Assembly: GCA_023838465.1 (NCBI GenBank)
Contig: JAIVEQ010000005.1
Span: 62,001 to 126,000 of the forward strand
Length of the DNA: 64,000 bases
Direction: 5' to 3'
DNA from: Candidatus Thiodiazotropha sp.
GTDB lineage: Bacteria > Pseudomonadota > Gammaproteobacteria > Chromatiales > Chromatiaceae
The notes under the pieces are model-generated. The model made no database searches, was not told the DNA's origin, and was given only the letters and a program-made list of their open reading frames with translations. Positions within the stretch are counted from its first letter, which is position 1, and every line of letters starts with the position of its first letter. Both the position numbers and the translations under genes were made by a program. Of the stretch, positions 46,151 to 55,238 are shown one piece after another.

Positions 46151-47212
46151 ATGGATATTCACCATAAACCGATTCAAGAACGCATTGGATGGTTAGTTAA
46201 CCATGCCAATAGTCACTCAACGATATATAGCAGTCCTGGAAGCTGGCTGGCACGTACACGTTATCTAGCAGAACATCCGACCTCAATCGCAGTACTTAAA
46301 TGCATGGATGGCCGGATCAATATTCCAATTGCCACCAATACCCCCCAGGGGATTATCCAGCCATTTCGCAATCTGGGTGGTATATTCGACCTGGGTTGGC
46401 CCCATCTTGGTGAGGTATTGGCCAGCTATATTCAAAATGTCGTATCGGATGGCAGGCGAGCAATGGCGTTGATTACCTATCACTATTCAAAAGGTGACCC
46501 TCAACGTGGATGTGCGGGATTTAATTACGACACAGCAGCCGCAAAGGCACACACCTACCAGATAAAAAAACAGGTGGAGGAGGTGTTCGGTGTCGATCAC
46601 AGCACGGTTTATCCCATTGTGTGTGGTTTTGAAACCGACGAAGATGCCCTGATATTGCATGGCAGCACGGGTGAGCAACTGAATACTGCTGAAATAAAAT
46701 CAAACGACAGGGATATCCTATTGCCCCGCCTGGAGGCTTTGTTCCCCGATATGTCCGGGCAAATGCGTCAGGATCTGTTGCCATTGATATCGGGTAATCT
46801 CGATCATATTGAAGAAGCACGCCAGCTGGAGCGTGAATTGGATATTGTACATCGTGAGTGGATGATCTGCATTGGCCGCGGTTTCGATTTCCTGCATATG
46901 CCGAATCTGGCCCTGATTATCGGTCCCTACAGTCCGAGTCTTGCCGAACCAATCCTTAAAGCTGCAGGGATTATAGAAAACAACATGAAGGCCGGACGTA
47001 TACCCGATGACGGTTTCCTGTTGTTGGCATCTGTACCCTACCTGGATGTGGGAGTGGATCGGGCGCGGGCAGAAGTGAAGTCAAAATTTCTCTGTGGCTT
47101 TGCAGCCGAGCAGATCCGCATAGCTTATCCTGAGCTGGCAAAAAAGATGCATGTGAAAACCGCTGTGTTGAATTGGCAGTCACGGGCACTGGAGATGTTA
47201 TCTACTGGCTAA
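46151..47212 (+). CDS. Beta-carbonic-anhydrase-like protein facing the DAB locus
   Basis: A 353-residue protein starting at the ATG with AGGAAA upstream; the frame extends back to 46094 without a good site. It carries a Cys-x-Asp-x-Arg motif (C51, D53, R55 in LKCMDGR) followed by H111 and C121 in YHYSKGDPQRGC. This is the zinc ligand order of beta-carbonic anhydrases with spacing close to the CsoSCA-type enzyme and reminiscent of DabA. There is no signal peptide. Convergent with the inorganic-carbon operon at 47318. Activity and family are inferred from motifs only. Confidence 0.6.
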   Translation: MDIHHKPIQERIGWLVNHANSHSTIYSSPGSWLARTRYLAEHPTSIAVLKCMDGRINIPIATNTPQGIIQPFRNLGGIFDLGWPHLGEVLASYIQNVVSDGRRAMALITYHYSKGDPQRGCAGFNYDTAAAKAHTYQIKKQVEEVFGVDHSTVYPIVCGFETDEDALILHGSTGEQLNTAEIKSNDRDILLPRLEALFPDMSGQMRQDLLPLISGNLDHIEEARQLERELDIVHREWMICIGRGFDFLHMPNLALIIGPYSPSLAEPILKAAGIIENNMKAGRIPDDGFLLLASVPYLDVGVDRARAEVKSKFLCGFAAEQIRIAYPELAKKMHVKTAVLNWQSRALEMLSTG

Positions 47213-47317
47213 ACAGAATAGTGTATCTGTTTTTTTGTCCGTCAAGGAATACAAGTTGATCAGGAAAATGTCAATTTGCGTTTATTCGCATTTATTTACG
47301 GACTTACATTCGATTCA
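47213..47317. other. Convergent gap after the carbonic-anhydrase-like gene
   Basis: GTCCGT at 47238-47243 and ACGGAC at 47298-47303 form a distant inverted repeat, and TGCGTTTATTCGCA at 47277-47290 is a short hairpin. No clear terminator. Confidence 0.35.
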
Positions 47318-48820
47318 TTACAGCAGACGGTTTAGCCATGATTCAGCAGTGGCTTGAGTCAGGTCCAGAACCAGACCAGGGAACAGGCCGAAGATGAGTA
47401 CCAGTAGAGAAAAGAGTGCCATTGTAAAGAGTTCTCGTGGCCGCAAATCCTGTGCTGCGCGAACCTGGCCATCCAGGACCGGACCATAGAAACACTGCCG
47501 ATAACTATTCAATAGGTAGCCAGCGCCAATGATGATGCCAAATAGGGCAGCCAAACCTGCTCCGGTGTGTGTCTTGAGCGCACTGATCAGGATCAGAAAC
47601 TCAGCGGGGAATCCACTGCTGCCGGGAATGCCGAGTGAGGCCAGTCCCAGAAACATAAAAAACGCTGCCAGCAATGGCATCGTTTGGGCTGCACCACCGA
47701 GATGGATCAAGTCTGTCGATCCCAGTCGATGATGTAGATAGCCTGTAAGCAGGAAGAGTCCACCGGCAATCATCACGAAATTAAGCAACTGAAAGACAGC
47801 ACCTTGCAGTCCCTGTTGATTAAAAGAAGCGATACCAAGCACAACCAGTCCTACATGGCTCATGGAGGAGTAAGCCAGCATTCGTCTCAGATTGGTTTGA
47901 TTCAGGGCTGCTAGTGCGCCATATAGAATGCCAATCACCCCGAGACCTGCAAGTAACCAGTGTAGTTCCTGGGCTGCAGTGGGTGCGAGTGGTATGGCGA
48001 AACGAATAATACCATAGGCGCCCAATTTGAGTCCTACCAGCAAGGCGGCAATAGGCACAGGACCTTCAAGGGCGACGATAGGTAGCCAGGTATGAAGCGG
48101 GAAAAGGGGGGTCTTGACTGCAAAGCCGATTAGTAGAAACAAAAATACGACTATCTCCAATCCAGGCGGCAATGGTGTGTCGATCAGAGCCTGGTAGTTG
48201 AATGAGAGTCCTGCAGGCGGTGTGGCTCCGATGATCTCAGCGTGATTAAACGCCATTACAGCAATCGCAAGCAGCAATGGTATGCCACCGGCAAGCATGA
48301 ACAACGTATACTTTGTTGCTGCGTAGCGTCTATGGGGACCTATACCCCACAGACTGATAAGAAAGTAAAGTGGCACCAAAGTGAGTTCCCAGAATAGGAA
48401 AAAGGCCAGGGCATCAATACTCATGAAGACGCCTAATGTGGCGGTAGCAAAGAGCAGCAGCAAGCTGAAATAGACTCTTTGCAAGCCCTGTACATTTGTC
48501 CAGGAAGCTAGGGTCACACCGATAAATAGCAGAATAGTCAGTGGCAGAAACGCAACTGACAAACCATCGACGCCAAACCTGAAATGGGCATCCAGTGCGG
48601 GTATCCAGGGATACTGTTCAACGAACTGAAAATCGGGATTACCCTTGTCCAGCAGGAATATCACTGCAATGGCTGGAATTAGGGCAATCGTTAGCGTGAT
48701 TAATGTTACATGGCGTGCCTTGGCTACAGGTATGAGCCATATTGCAGCGATACCAATAAGTGGCAGCAACAACAGTGTTGATAACAGTGGTAGATTCGCA
48801 ATTGTGTCAATTTGGCCCAT
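47318..48820 (-). CDS. NuoM/MrpD-like proton-channel subunit, third in the DAB set
   Basis: A 500-residue membrane protein of about 14 helices in the complex I/Mrp antiporter family. It has the FFLFWELTLVPLYFLISLWG segment with the Glu of the NuoM motif, a Lys in FAVKTPLFPLHTWLP, and the MLAYSSMSHVGLVVLG stretch. It is the last gene of the leftward SulP-DAB cluster, 13 bp after the neighbouring NuoM-like gene. Expected to couple ion movement to hydration of CO2 by DabA or to form a companion channel. Confidence 0.85.
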   Translation of the reverse strand: MGQIDTIANLPLLSTLLLLPLIGIAAIWLIPVAKARHVTLITLTIALIPAIAVIFLLDKGNPDFQFVEQYPWIPALDAHFRFGVDGLSVAFLPLTILLFIGVTLASWTNVQGLQRVYFSLLLLFATATLGVFMSIDALAFFLFWELTLVPLYFLISLWGIGPHRRYAATKYTLFMLAGGIPLLLAIAVMAFNHAEIIGATPPAGLSFNYQALIDTPLPPGLEIVVFLFLLIGFAVKTPLFPLHTWLPIVALEGPVPIAALLVGLKLGAYGIIRFAIPLAPTAAQELHWLLAGLGVIGILYGALAALNQTNLRRMLAYSSMSHVGLVVLGIASFNQQGLQGAVFQLLNFVMIAGGLFLLTGYLHHRLGSTDLIHLGGAAQTMPLLAAFFMFLGLASLGIPGSSGFPAEFLILISALKTHTGAGLAALFGIIIGAGYLLNSYRQCFYGPVLDGQVRAAQDLRPRELFTMALFSLLVLIFGLFPGLVLDLTQATAESWLNRLL

Positions 48821-48833
48821 TTTTCTGATTGTC

Positions 48834-50348
48834 TCAATGGGTTGTGTAAATGGCGCTCAGTGCAGAGAGCGGTTTATCGATCAGTATCAGCCAGGGCTCA
48901 ATGTAGAAGCCCGCACTCAGCAGTACGATTATCAGGGCACTGACCACAAATACCTCAGCCTTAGAAATGGGTATGACCTGAAAAGGTTGACTGCCGCTTG
49001 GGCGGGGCGCGAGAAAAGCACGTTGGAAGGCCCACAGCAGAAATCCCGCAGCTACCACATTACCCAGCGCTGCAGCGATGGTTACTAATGCGCCAAATTT
49101 ATGGATCGCTGACTCCAGTATCAAGTGTGCGGCATCAAACCCAGGGGTGCCGGGCATGCCAATGATGGCAAGGCCCCCAATGAGGAATGTGATACCAAGG
49201 AAGGGCAAGGTATCAAAGAGTCCTCCCATGTTGTGCAACAGCGTCGTATGGATGCGACGATAGAGCAGACCGGTTGTGAACACCAATGCTGCCAATGCCA
49301 GTCCAAACGTAGCGGATAGAATCATGCTGCCCATGAAAGCGGCATGTTCCAGACTGAAAATGCCCAGTATCAGAATGCCGGTATGAGAGATCACCGCATA
49401 GGCGAGCAATCTGCGCAGGTTATCCTGCATCATGGCGAGGAAGGCAGCATAGAAGATGCCGCAGAGTGCAAAAGCGGCCACATAATTGTGCCATTCGGTG
49501 ACAGCAGTTGGTAGCAGTGGCAGGACAAAACGTAGCAATCCATAGATGCCAATTTTGAGACCGAGCAGGAATGTGGGTGCCACGGCCACATTGCCGTGTT
49601 CGGCAATCAGTGGTAGCCAACCATGTAATGGAAACAGCGGTGTACGTATGGCTAGGCCGTAAAACAGCAGAAAGAAGGCGACTGAGCGGAAGGTCTCTGA
49701 GACCGGTGTTTGTGCGAGATGTATGAGGTTAAAACTCCATTGCCCATTATGGCTGTCAGAATAGTTCCAACCCATCAACACCGTGCCGGCGATGAGGAGC
49801 AGGATACTCACAGACATAAATTGGTAGAAACGTCGCATTGCGAGTTCTTTATCCGGCGAGTTGCCCCAACGCCACAAGAGATAGCCAATGAGACCTATCT
49901 GAAGCGCTGACAGCAGCACGAACCAGAGCAAATTGAGTGTGACGAATAACCCCATCAGACTCGCTTGCACCGCAAAGATAACCATATACAGACGACTAAA
50001 GGGTTTTAAATCACGTACTGCACCGTAGAGTGCAACCAGCAGAGTCAATAAGCCGGTCAGAAGAATGAAGATAACCGATATGCCATCCACACCTGCATGA
50101 TAGATGAGTTGAGGCAGGATCTGGACTGACTCGGTAAATTGCATACCATTGAGATTGGTATCGTAGTGTTGCCAAAGGTCGATACCGATCAATAGTTCAA
50201 GCAGCGCTGCTGCTATACCTACTTGTACCAGGAAGCGGTGGCTGCGTAGTATCCAGAGAATGACTACGGTCCCAAGCGGCAGTAGCTGCAATGCCGATAA
50301 GATCGGATAAGAAATCTGTGTTGACCAGTGGAAGGTTTCTATTGTCAT
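48834..50348 (-). CDS. NuoM/MrpD-like proton-channel subunit, second in the DAB set
   Basis: A 504-residue protein of the same antiporter family with about 14 helices. The segment corresponding to the NuoM helix carrying the key Glu (here LLWFVLLSALQIGLIGYLLWRWG) lacks the usual Glu, while the FPLHGWLPLIAEHG stretch and RRLLAYAVISHTGILILG are kept. It is thus a more divergent copy than its neighbours. Follows the NuoL-like gene by 10 bp. Confidence 0.85.
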   Translation of the reverse strand: MTIETFHWSTQISYPILSALQLLPLGTVVILWILRSHRFLVQVGIAAALLELLIGIDLWQHYDTNLNGMQFTESVQILPQLIYHAGVDGISVIFILLTGLLTLLVALYGAVRDLKPFSRLYMVIFAVQASLMGLFVTLNLLWFVLLSALQIGLIGYLLWRWGNSPDKELAMRRFYQFMSVSILLLIAGTVLMGWNYSDSHNGQWSFNLIHLAQTPVSETFRSVAFFLLFYGLAIRTPLFPLHGWLPLIAEHGNVAVAPTFLLGLKIGIYGLLRFVLPLLPTAVTEWHNYVAAFALCGIFYAAFLAMMQDNLRRLLAYAVISHTGILILGIFSLEHAAFMGSMILSATFGLALAALVFTTGLLYRRIHTTLLHNMGGLFDTLPFLGITFLIGGLAIIGMPGTPGFDAAHLILESAIHKFGALVTIAAALGNVVAAGFLLWAFQRAFLAPRPSGSQPFQVIPISKAEVFVVSALIIVLLSAGFYIEPWLILIDKPLSALSAIYTTH

Positions 50349-50358
50349 TCTTTATCCC

Positions 50359-51915
50359 TCATAGAATCACAACGAAGGTCACTACGACCAGCACAATCAT
50401 ATAGCGCGGTTCGGTTAACAATTGTTCTACTCGTTCAAGCAGCGCACCTATGCGATGTAGGTTATTTTGCAGCCCTTCGCCACCACCCTGAAGCACCAGG
50501 TGAGATTCAAACCAATAGAGTAGATTTGCCAGCCATGTCATAATTTTACCGGCGACGCCTGTACCTTGTCCTATCGCTCCGGTTTGTGTTTTAGCGGTAC
50601 GCTTTTGGATGGTCTCCCATTGTGTTAGAGATGAGACACTGCGGGTATAAGCGGGCAGGCCAACCACACGGGTTACCACTTGTTCATCAAAATATTGCAC
50701 ATCCCTTGCGAGCGATACTGTTGGGCGTAGCAGCAGTGCATCAGTCAGGGATTCGACCCAGAAACGTTGCTGGGATGCACGATATAGCAGGCGCCAGCGC
50801 AATAGCCATTGCGGTGGGGGTGGTGTGGCTTGATCGATCTGATTCACCAGTGCAGGTGATGCCAAGAACTGAAATGTTCGCCAGATGGCATGTAGGCCAA
50901 GATGCCAGGCGGCAAGCGTAAACCAGCCCATGCCACACCAGAAGAACATCCAACCTACCTGAGTCGTGGTGGCAAACATGAGTGAGCTTTTGACATCAGA
51001 TTGGGTCAGGCCGGCCAGCCAACCATAAAGTACAGTCAGTATGCCCAGTATGGCGATAGAAATCATGACGACCGGCGCCTGTTCGAGCAGAGGAGCAAGG
51101 CGTATCAGCAGGATGACACCGGCATGAACCATCAAAGCGCCATAGAAGATGGCAGAGGATGGGGTTGGTCCTTCCAGTGCTCGCGCGATCCAGGGTGAAA
51201 AGGGTAATTGAGCCGATTTAGCCAATGCGGCAATAACAAAACCGCCCGCTACAACACCGGCTGCCAGCGTCTCTATTTTTCCGGCTTGAACATGGATTTG
51301 CGGCCATTCAACACTACCCAGCCAGAATATGGAGAGTGCAATACCCAGAATAAAACCTGCGTCACCTACTCGGTTGGTAATGAAGGCGCGAACGGCATTT
51401 TTTGTCGCGGTAGTACGGTCGATTGCATAACCGATCAGCAGATATGAGGTAGCACCCGCAATTTCCCAACCAACAAACACAAGTAGGGCATTGCCAGCCA
51501 TGACAATGAGTTCCATACCACCTGCGAAGAGACAAAACAGCATAAAAATGCGTTGAAAACCACGCTCACGATGCATGTAGTTGACTGAGAACTTGATTGT
51601 CAGCAATACCAGAAGTGTCACAATCAAAAGTAGTGAGAGTCCTATGGTATCCAGGCTAAAACTGATGGGCAGATGATAATCGCCACTGGCAAACCAGTCA
51701 CCTAAAATCAGGTGACCGGGTGCACCCTGCCAAACAGCTATCAGGGCCAATACCAAAGCAAGTAAAAATGACCCGGTTGCAGCGCCCAAGGCAACCAGAG
51801 ATGTCTGTCGTTCGCCTGCTTCACCGCGATTGGTATTCAGGATATAACCGACACCGATCCAGCCAGCAGCCAACCAATGAAAAATGGGAATCAGCCATGC
51901 GTAATGCTCAAGCAT
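50359..51915 (-). CDS. dabB: NuoL-like DabB subunit
   Basis: Membrane partner of DabA in the DAB inorganic-carbon accumulation complex: a proton-conducting NuoL/MrpA-type protein. The 518 residues hold the NuoL features SVNYMHRERGFQRIFMLFCLFAGGMELIVMAGNALLVFVGWEIAGATSYLLIGY and a later WIARALEGPTPSSAIFYGALMVHAGVILL. A long hydrophilic loop precedes the last helix. The start overlaps the dabA stop by eight bases, the usual dabA/dabB pairing. Confidence 0.9.
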   Translation of the reverse strand: MLEHYAWLIPIFHWLAAGWIGVGYILNTNRGEAGERQTSLVALGAATGSFLLALVLALIAVWQGAPGHLILGDWFASGDYHLPISFSLDTIGLSLLLIVTLLVLLTIKFSVNYMHRERGFQRIFMLFCLFAGGMELIVMAGNALLVFVGWEIAGATSYLLIGYAIDRTTATKNAVRAFITNRVGDAGFILGIALSIFWLGSVEWPQIHVQAGKIETLAAGVVAGGFVIAALAKSAQLPFSPWIARALEGPTPSSAIFYGALMVHAGVILLIRLAPLLEQAPVVMISIAILGILTVLYGWLAGLTQSDVKSSLMFATTTQVGWMFFWCGMGWFTLAAWHLGLHAIWRTFQFLASPALVNQIDQATPPPPQWLLRWRLLYRASQQRFWVESLTDALLLRPTVSLARDVQYFDEQVVTRVVGLPAYTRSVSSLTQWETIQKRTAKTQTGAIGQGTGVAGKIMTWLANLLYWFESHLVLQGGGEGLQNNLHRIGALLERVEQLLTEPRYMIVLVVVTFVVIL

Positions 51916-54900
51916 CAGCTGTATCCTCCTCAGCCGTTTTTATCAATGCTGGGCGTAATGGACCCATCGAACCTAAGTACCAATCAACAGAACGATCAAC
52001 CATAGGTAGTGGTTTTTCATTGATCTGCCATGGGACCCAGCCTTGCTTTGGAACAAATAGATGAAACCCACCACTATCCGGGTCCATGGCAACTAACTGT
52101 ACCCAGGCATTCCCTACCAGTTCCTGTAGTGGGGGCTGTCTCTTGTAGATCTTGGTCAGGCTTTCCGTGCTGGCCTCGACGATGACCAGCAGGCGCATTG
52201 CCTCGTGAACCTCAATCATCTGGCGTGGTAGTCCGGTACGTAGGTCTGAACTGGCACCTTCCATAACGCCTAGAAATCCAGTGACATTATGTGTGACTTT
52301 GGAGCCACAGCCATAGTGCTCATTATCTACTGTTGAGAAGTAGTACTCGAGATTGATGCCGGCACCGACAGCGCCATTGATCAGGAGGTGTCGTTCCAGG
52401 ACCTCGCCTGTGGGATCTCGAGAGGCGTCGTAGGAGATCAGAAATGCACGACGATCGAAAAATGCGCCACGACTAATGGCGCGTCTGCCAAAAAATGCAC
52501 AGGCATTGGTGGCATGTCCAAGCTCGGGTCTGGCTTGAGAGAAATCCAAGGCACGACCGTTGATATGGTCAAAAGCACGCTGGGGGCTGGGTCGTGCGGG
52601 TGCAGAGGCGAGTCGTCTACACCGTTCCTGGGCATGCAGCAGGGTGGCTTGCTCCAGTGCCAGTTGCAGCTTTATTTGGGCTTTAACTCTGTCAGCGGGT
52701 AATAGATCAAGATCGTACCAGGCGATAGCTTCATTACAGGTATCGTGCTCAGCACCAATGAACCAGGTGTCTTCAGGTATCACTATGTCACGTTCTTTCA
52801 GAATGGCTCGGACCTCACTGCGATTTGCCATAGCTGCAACTACACGTGCATTGGGTCCACTGAACCGGCCTGAACAGGCTCCACAATTATAGGCCGATGC
52901 ATGGGGGTTGTTTTGGTTACGCGAACCATGACCGATAATAACGACTAACTGCGAAAACCCATCAAGAAGACAGATACCCCGCAGCAGAGCCTGTACACGG
53001 TCAGCCTGTTCGATATCAGTGAATCCTACACGTGGGTTTTCCAGCGTTGCTTCTGGGCTGTCGTTGGGTGCCACATAAGTGATCCGGGTAGTCAACGGTT
53101 TCTCAATAAGCTGTTTCAAATGCTCACGCAGTTGACCAAAAGAGCGAGGCGCGAGGATCTTGCCAATCAGCACACCTAAAGTGGCCGGGGCTGCAATCGC
53201 TGCAAGCAGCGTGGGCATCACTGTTCCCCGTCGCGTGTTTTGAAGCAGTAGTTGATGTCCTTTTCGTAACCAACGATGCCGACGTTGATGCAGATCGCCG
53301 ATCGCTTGATCTTTTAAAGCTGGCTGTTCATTGACTTCGTGCACTGGAATTACAGGTGTTGGTATCACCGGTGCCTGAGCGGCTGAACAGAGATCGTCCA
53401 GGCCTCGCCAGTTATGCGGAACATTGAAGTGAGCTGCAGTACCAAGGGTCTCAACTTCGGGATAGATCTCTTCTAGATGCCGACGGGTACCCTCTTCACG
53501 ATCATCCATACAGAAAACGAGTTGTGCGGCTGGTCTATGTTCTCGATTGGGCCAGGCACCTCGACCTTTGTTCTGTGCCAGTGCGGTTAGGATTTCATCG
53601 CGGTAATGTTTTTCATAGGCGCAAAGCCAGATATAACCCATCCTGTCATCATCGAGTGACGCTACGGCACTGAAAATGGCCTGGATCTGCTCATCGGAAA
53701 GGATACGCACTTCTGCACCACACCAACCGAGATGCTGTGCTAGCTGGAACAGAGGCCAGGCACCTTGGCAAAGGGTTGGTCGGGTATCTGTTTCGTAGCT
53801 ACCGCTACTTTGCCGCCAGGTCCATATCAGTTGAGCAAGATGTTGCCAGCGTGAAGTTATTTGACTGTCATCATCCTGCTCTGGCGAATGGACAGCCCGC
53901 TGTGCGCGGCTCGCCAAATACTCTGGAAGACGACTACTGAAGAGGGCTTCACGAACAGTGAATTCATCGGCTTGATGACGAAAATACCAGCGCATCATAT
54001 CGAGGCTGGACTCAATACTGAAGAGGTGTGCACAGAGATTGTGTGCATAGATCCTCTCCAGTACCAGTCGCACAGCAAGATAGTCGAGCATATTGAGATG
54101 TGCAGAGAGTGCTTCGTAGCCAGGATTGTTCTGTCGCCACAGCACCATACCCGACCACCCGGGTATCTCCAGTGCAAGACGCTCCAGGTAGCCTGTCCAA
54201 CGTTCTCGATTCAGCCCTAGTCGATGCATCTCACTGATAATGGTCTCCAGTGGATCGCTCTCAAGCAATTCAAGATGCTGACGCCAGCCCTCAATACCCT
54301 GCAGCTGCCAGTTTAGGTCGCTATCAGCCTGTCTACACCAGTAGCTGTAAAATCCCTCATGCTGATTTGCAGGTCGCCAGCTTGCCACGCCCTGATCAAG
54401 AAAGTTTGAAAGATCTTTAATTAACTGAGGCCGAATATCATCCAGCATGTCATGACCAGTTAGACCGAGTAAAAGGTCTCTCATTGTCATGTCGTATCCA
54501 ACACGATCGATCAGTGTGGACAACCGTTCATGGGCTGTTTGTTGTATTAACTGGGTGGTTGTGTTGGGGCCGCCCGTATCTGTTTTTGCCACATCGAGAA
54601 GGTCATGTAGCATAGTTTCCGCCTGCTCAGGCGCCAGATCGAATAGCTCTTCCGGATGGGGTGATATATGTTTTAAATGGAGTACTTCAAGGCAGGCATT
54701 CCACAGATCACTGACTGCGGCTGATTCTGAACCAAGCCCCTCCGCTTGGGCATTTTTAAGAAGTCGGGAGCGACTGCTCTTTGGTAGGTCGGATCTCAGT
54801 TTTTCCAGGACCTGGTTCTCTTCGATCTGCCAGTTGAGTTGACAGCCGGAGAGGGGCTGGTAGGGCATGGTCAAAACGGCAAGATAGATATCACGACGTC

Positions 54901-55228
54901 TGAGCGAGGCGAGAGATGTCTCTGCTACCAAACTATCAGGTTCTAAGGTCGTCTCTTTATTGACGCTGGCCGCTAAATCCTCTGCTGAGATACGCCCCTG
55001 AAGGAAATACTCACGATACTTCTCCAATGGCATATAACCATTGGCACCGGTTAAACGGCGGGCAGATGCGAGTGCTTCTGGAAAGGGTAGGTGTTGATAG
55101 CCATGCAAGGTGTTGTGGTGAACAAAATCTCGGATCGGAGCCTGGCTGGGTAGTATATGATCGAGGTGATGAATTGCCTCTTTGATCTGTTCTCGAATAT
55201 CGCTGCTCTTGGTGTGATTTTCTTTCAT
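51908..55228 (-). CDS. dabA: DabA, DUF2309 inorganic-carbon subunit
   Basis: Soluble zinc subunit of the DAB complex, thought to hydrate CO2 to bicarbonate directionally, driven by the ion-conducting subunit. I start at the ATG at 55228 (MKENHTK), which has an AGGG site, rather than at 55279, which would overlap the previous gene. In the 1106-residue product the beta-carbonic-anhydrase-like ligands are all present: C573 and D575 in FCMDDRE, H767 in IIGHGSRN and C782 in YNCGACSG, with the same His-Cys spacing as described DabA. It is longer than the roughly 830-residue Halothiobacillus form. Overlaps dabB. Confidence 0.93.
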   Translation of the reverse strand: MKENHTKSSDIREQIKEAIHHLDHILPSQAPIRDFVHHNTLHGYQHLPFPEALASARRLTGANGYMPLEKYREYFLQGRISAEDLAASVNKETTLEPDSLVAETSLASLRRRDIYLAVLTMPYQPLSGCQLNWQIEENQVLEKLRSDLPKSSRSRLLKNAQAEGLGSESAAVSDLWNACLEVLHLKHISPHPEELFDLAPEQAETMLHDLLDVAKTDTGGPNTTTQLIQQTAHERLSTLIDRVGYDMTMRDLLLGLTGHDMLDDIRPQLIKDLSNFLDQGVASWRPANQHEGFYSYWCRQADSDLNWQLQGIEGWRQHLELLESDPLETIISEMHRLGLNRERWTGYLERLALEIPGWSGMVLWRQNNPGYEALSAHLNMLDYLAVRLVLERIYAHNLCAHLFSIESSLDMMRWYFRHQADEFTVREALFSSRLPEYLASRAQRAVHSPEQDDDSQITSRWQHLAQLIWTWRQSSGSYETDTRPTLCQGAWPLFQLAQHLGWCGAEVRILSDEQIQAIFSAVASLDDDRMGYIWLCAYEKHYRDEILTALAQNKGRGAWPNREHRPAAQLVFCMDDREEGTRRHLEEIYPEVETLGTAAHFNVPHNWRGLDDLCSAAQAPVIPTPVIPVHEVNEQPALKDQAIGDLHQRRHRWLRKGHQLLLQNTRRGTVMPTLLAAIAAPATLGVLIGKILAPRSFGQLREHLKQLIEKPLTTRITYVAPNDSPEATLENPRVGFTDIEQADRVQALLRGICLLDGFSQLVVIIGHGSRNQNNPHASAYNCGACSGRFSGPNARVVAAMANRSEVRAILKERDIVIPEDTWFIGAEHDTCNEAIAWYDLDLLPADRVKAQIKLQLALEQATLLHAQERCRRLASAPARPSPQRAFDHINGRALDFSQARPELGHATNACAFFGRRAISRGAFFDRRAFLISYDASRDPTGEVLERHLLINGAVGAGINLEYYFSTVDNEHYGCGSKVTHNVTGFLGVMEGASSDLRTGLPRQMIEVHEAMRLLVIVEASTESLTKIYKRQPPLQELVGNAWVQLVAMDPDSGGFHLFVPKQGWVPWQINEKPLPMVDRSVDWYLGSMGPLRPALIKTAEEDTADA

Positions 55229-55238
55229 ATCGCCCACC

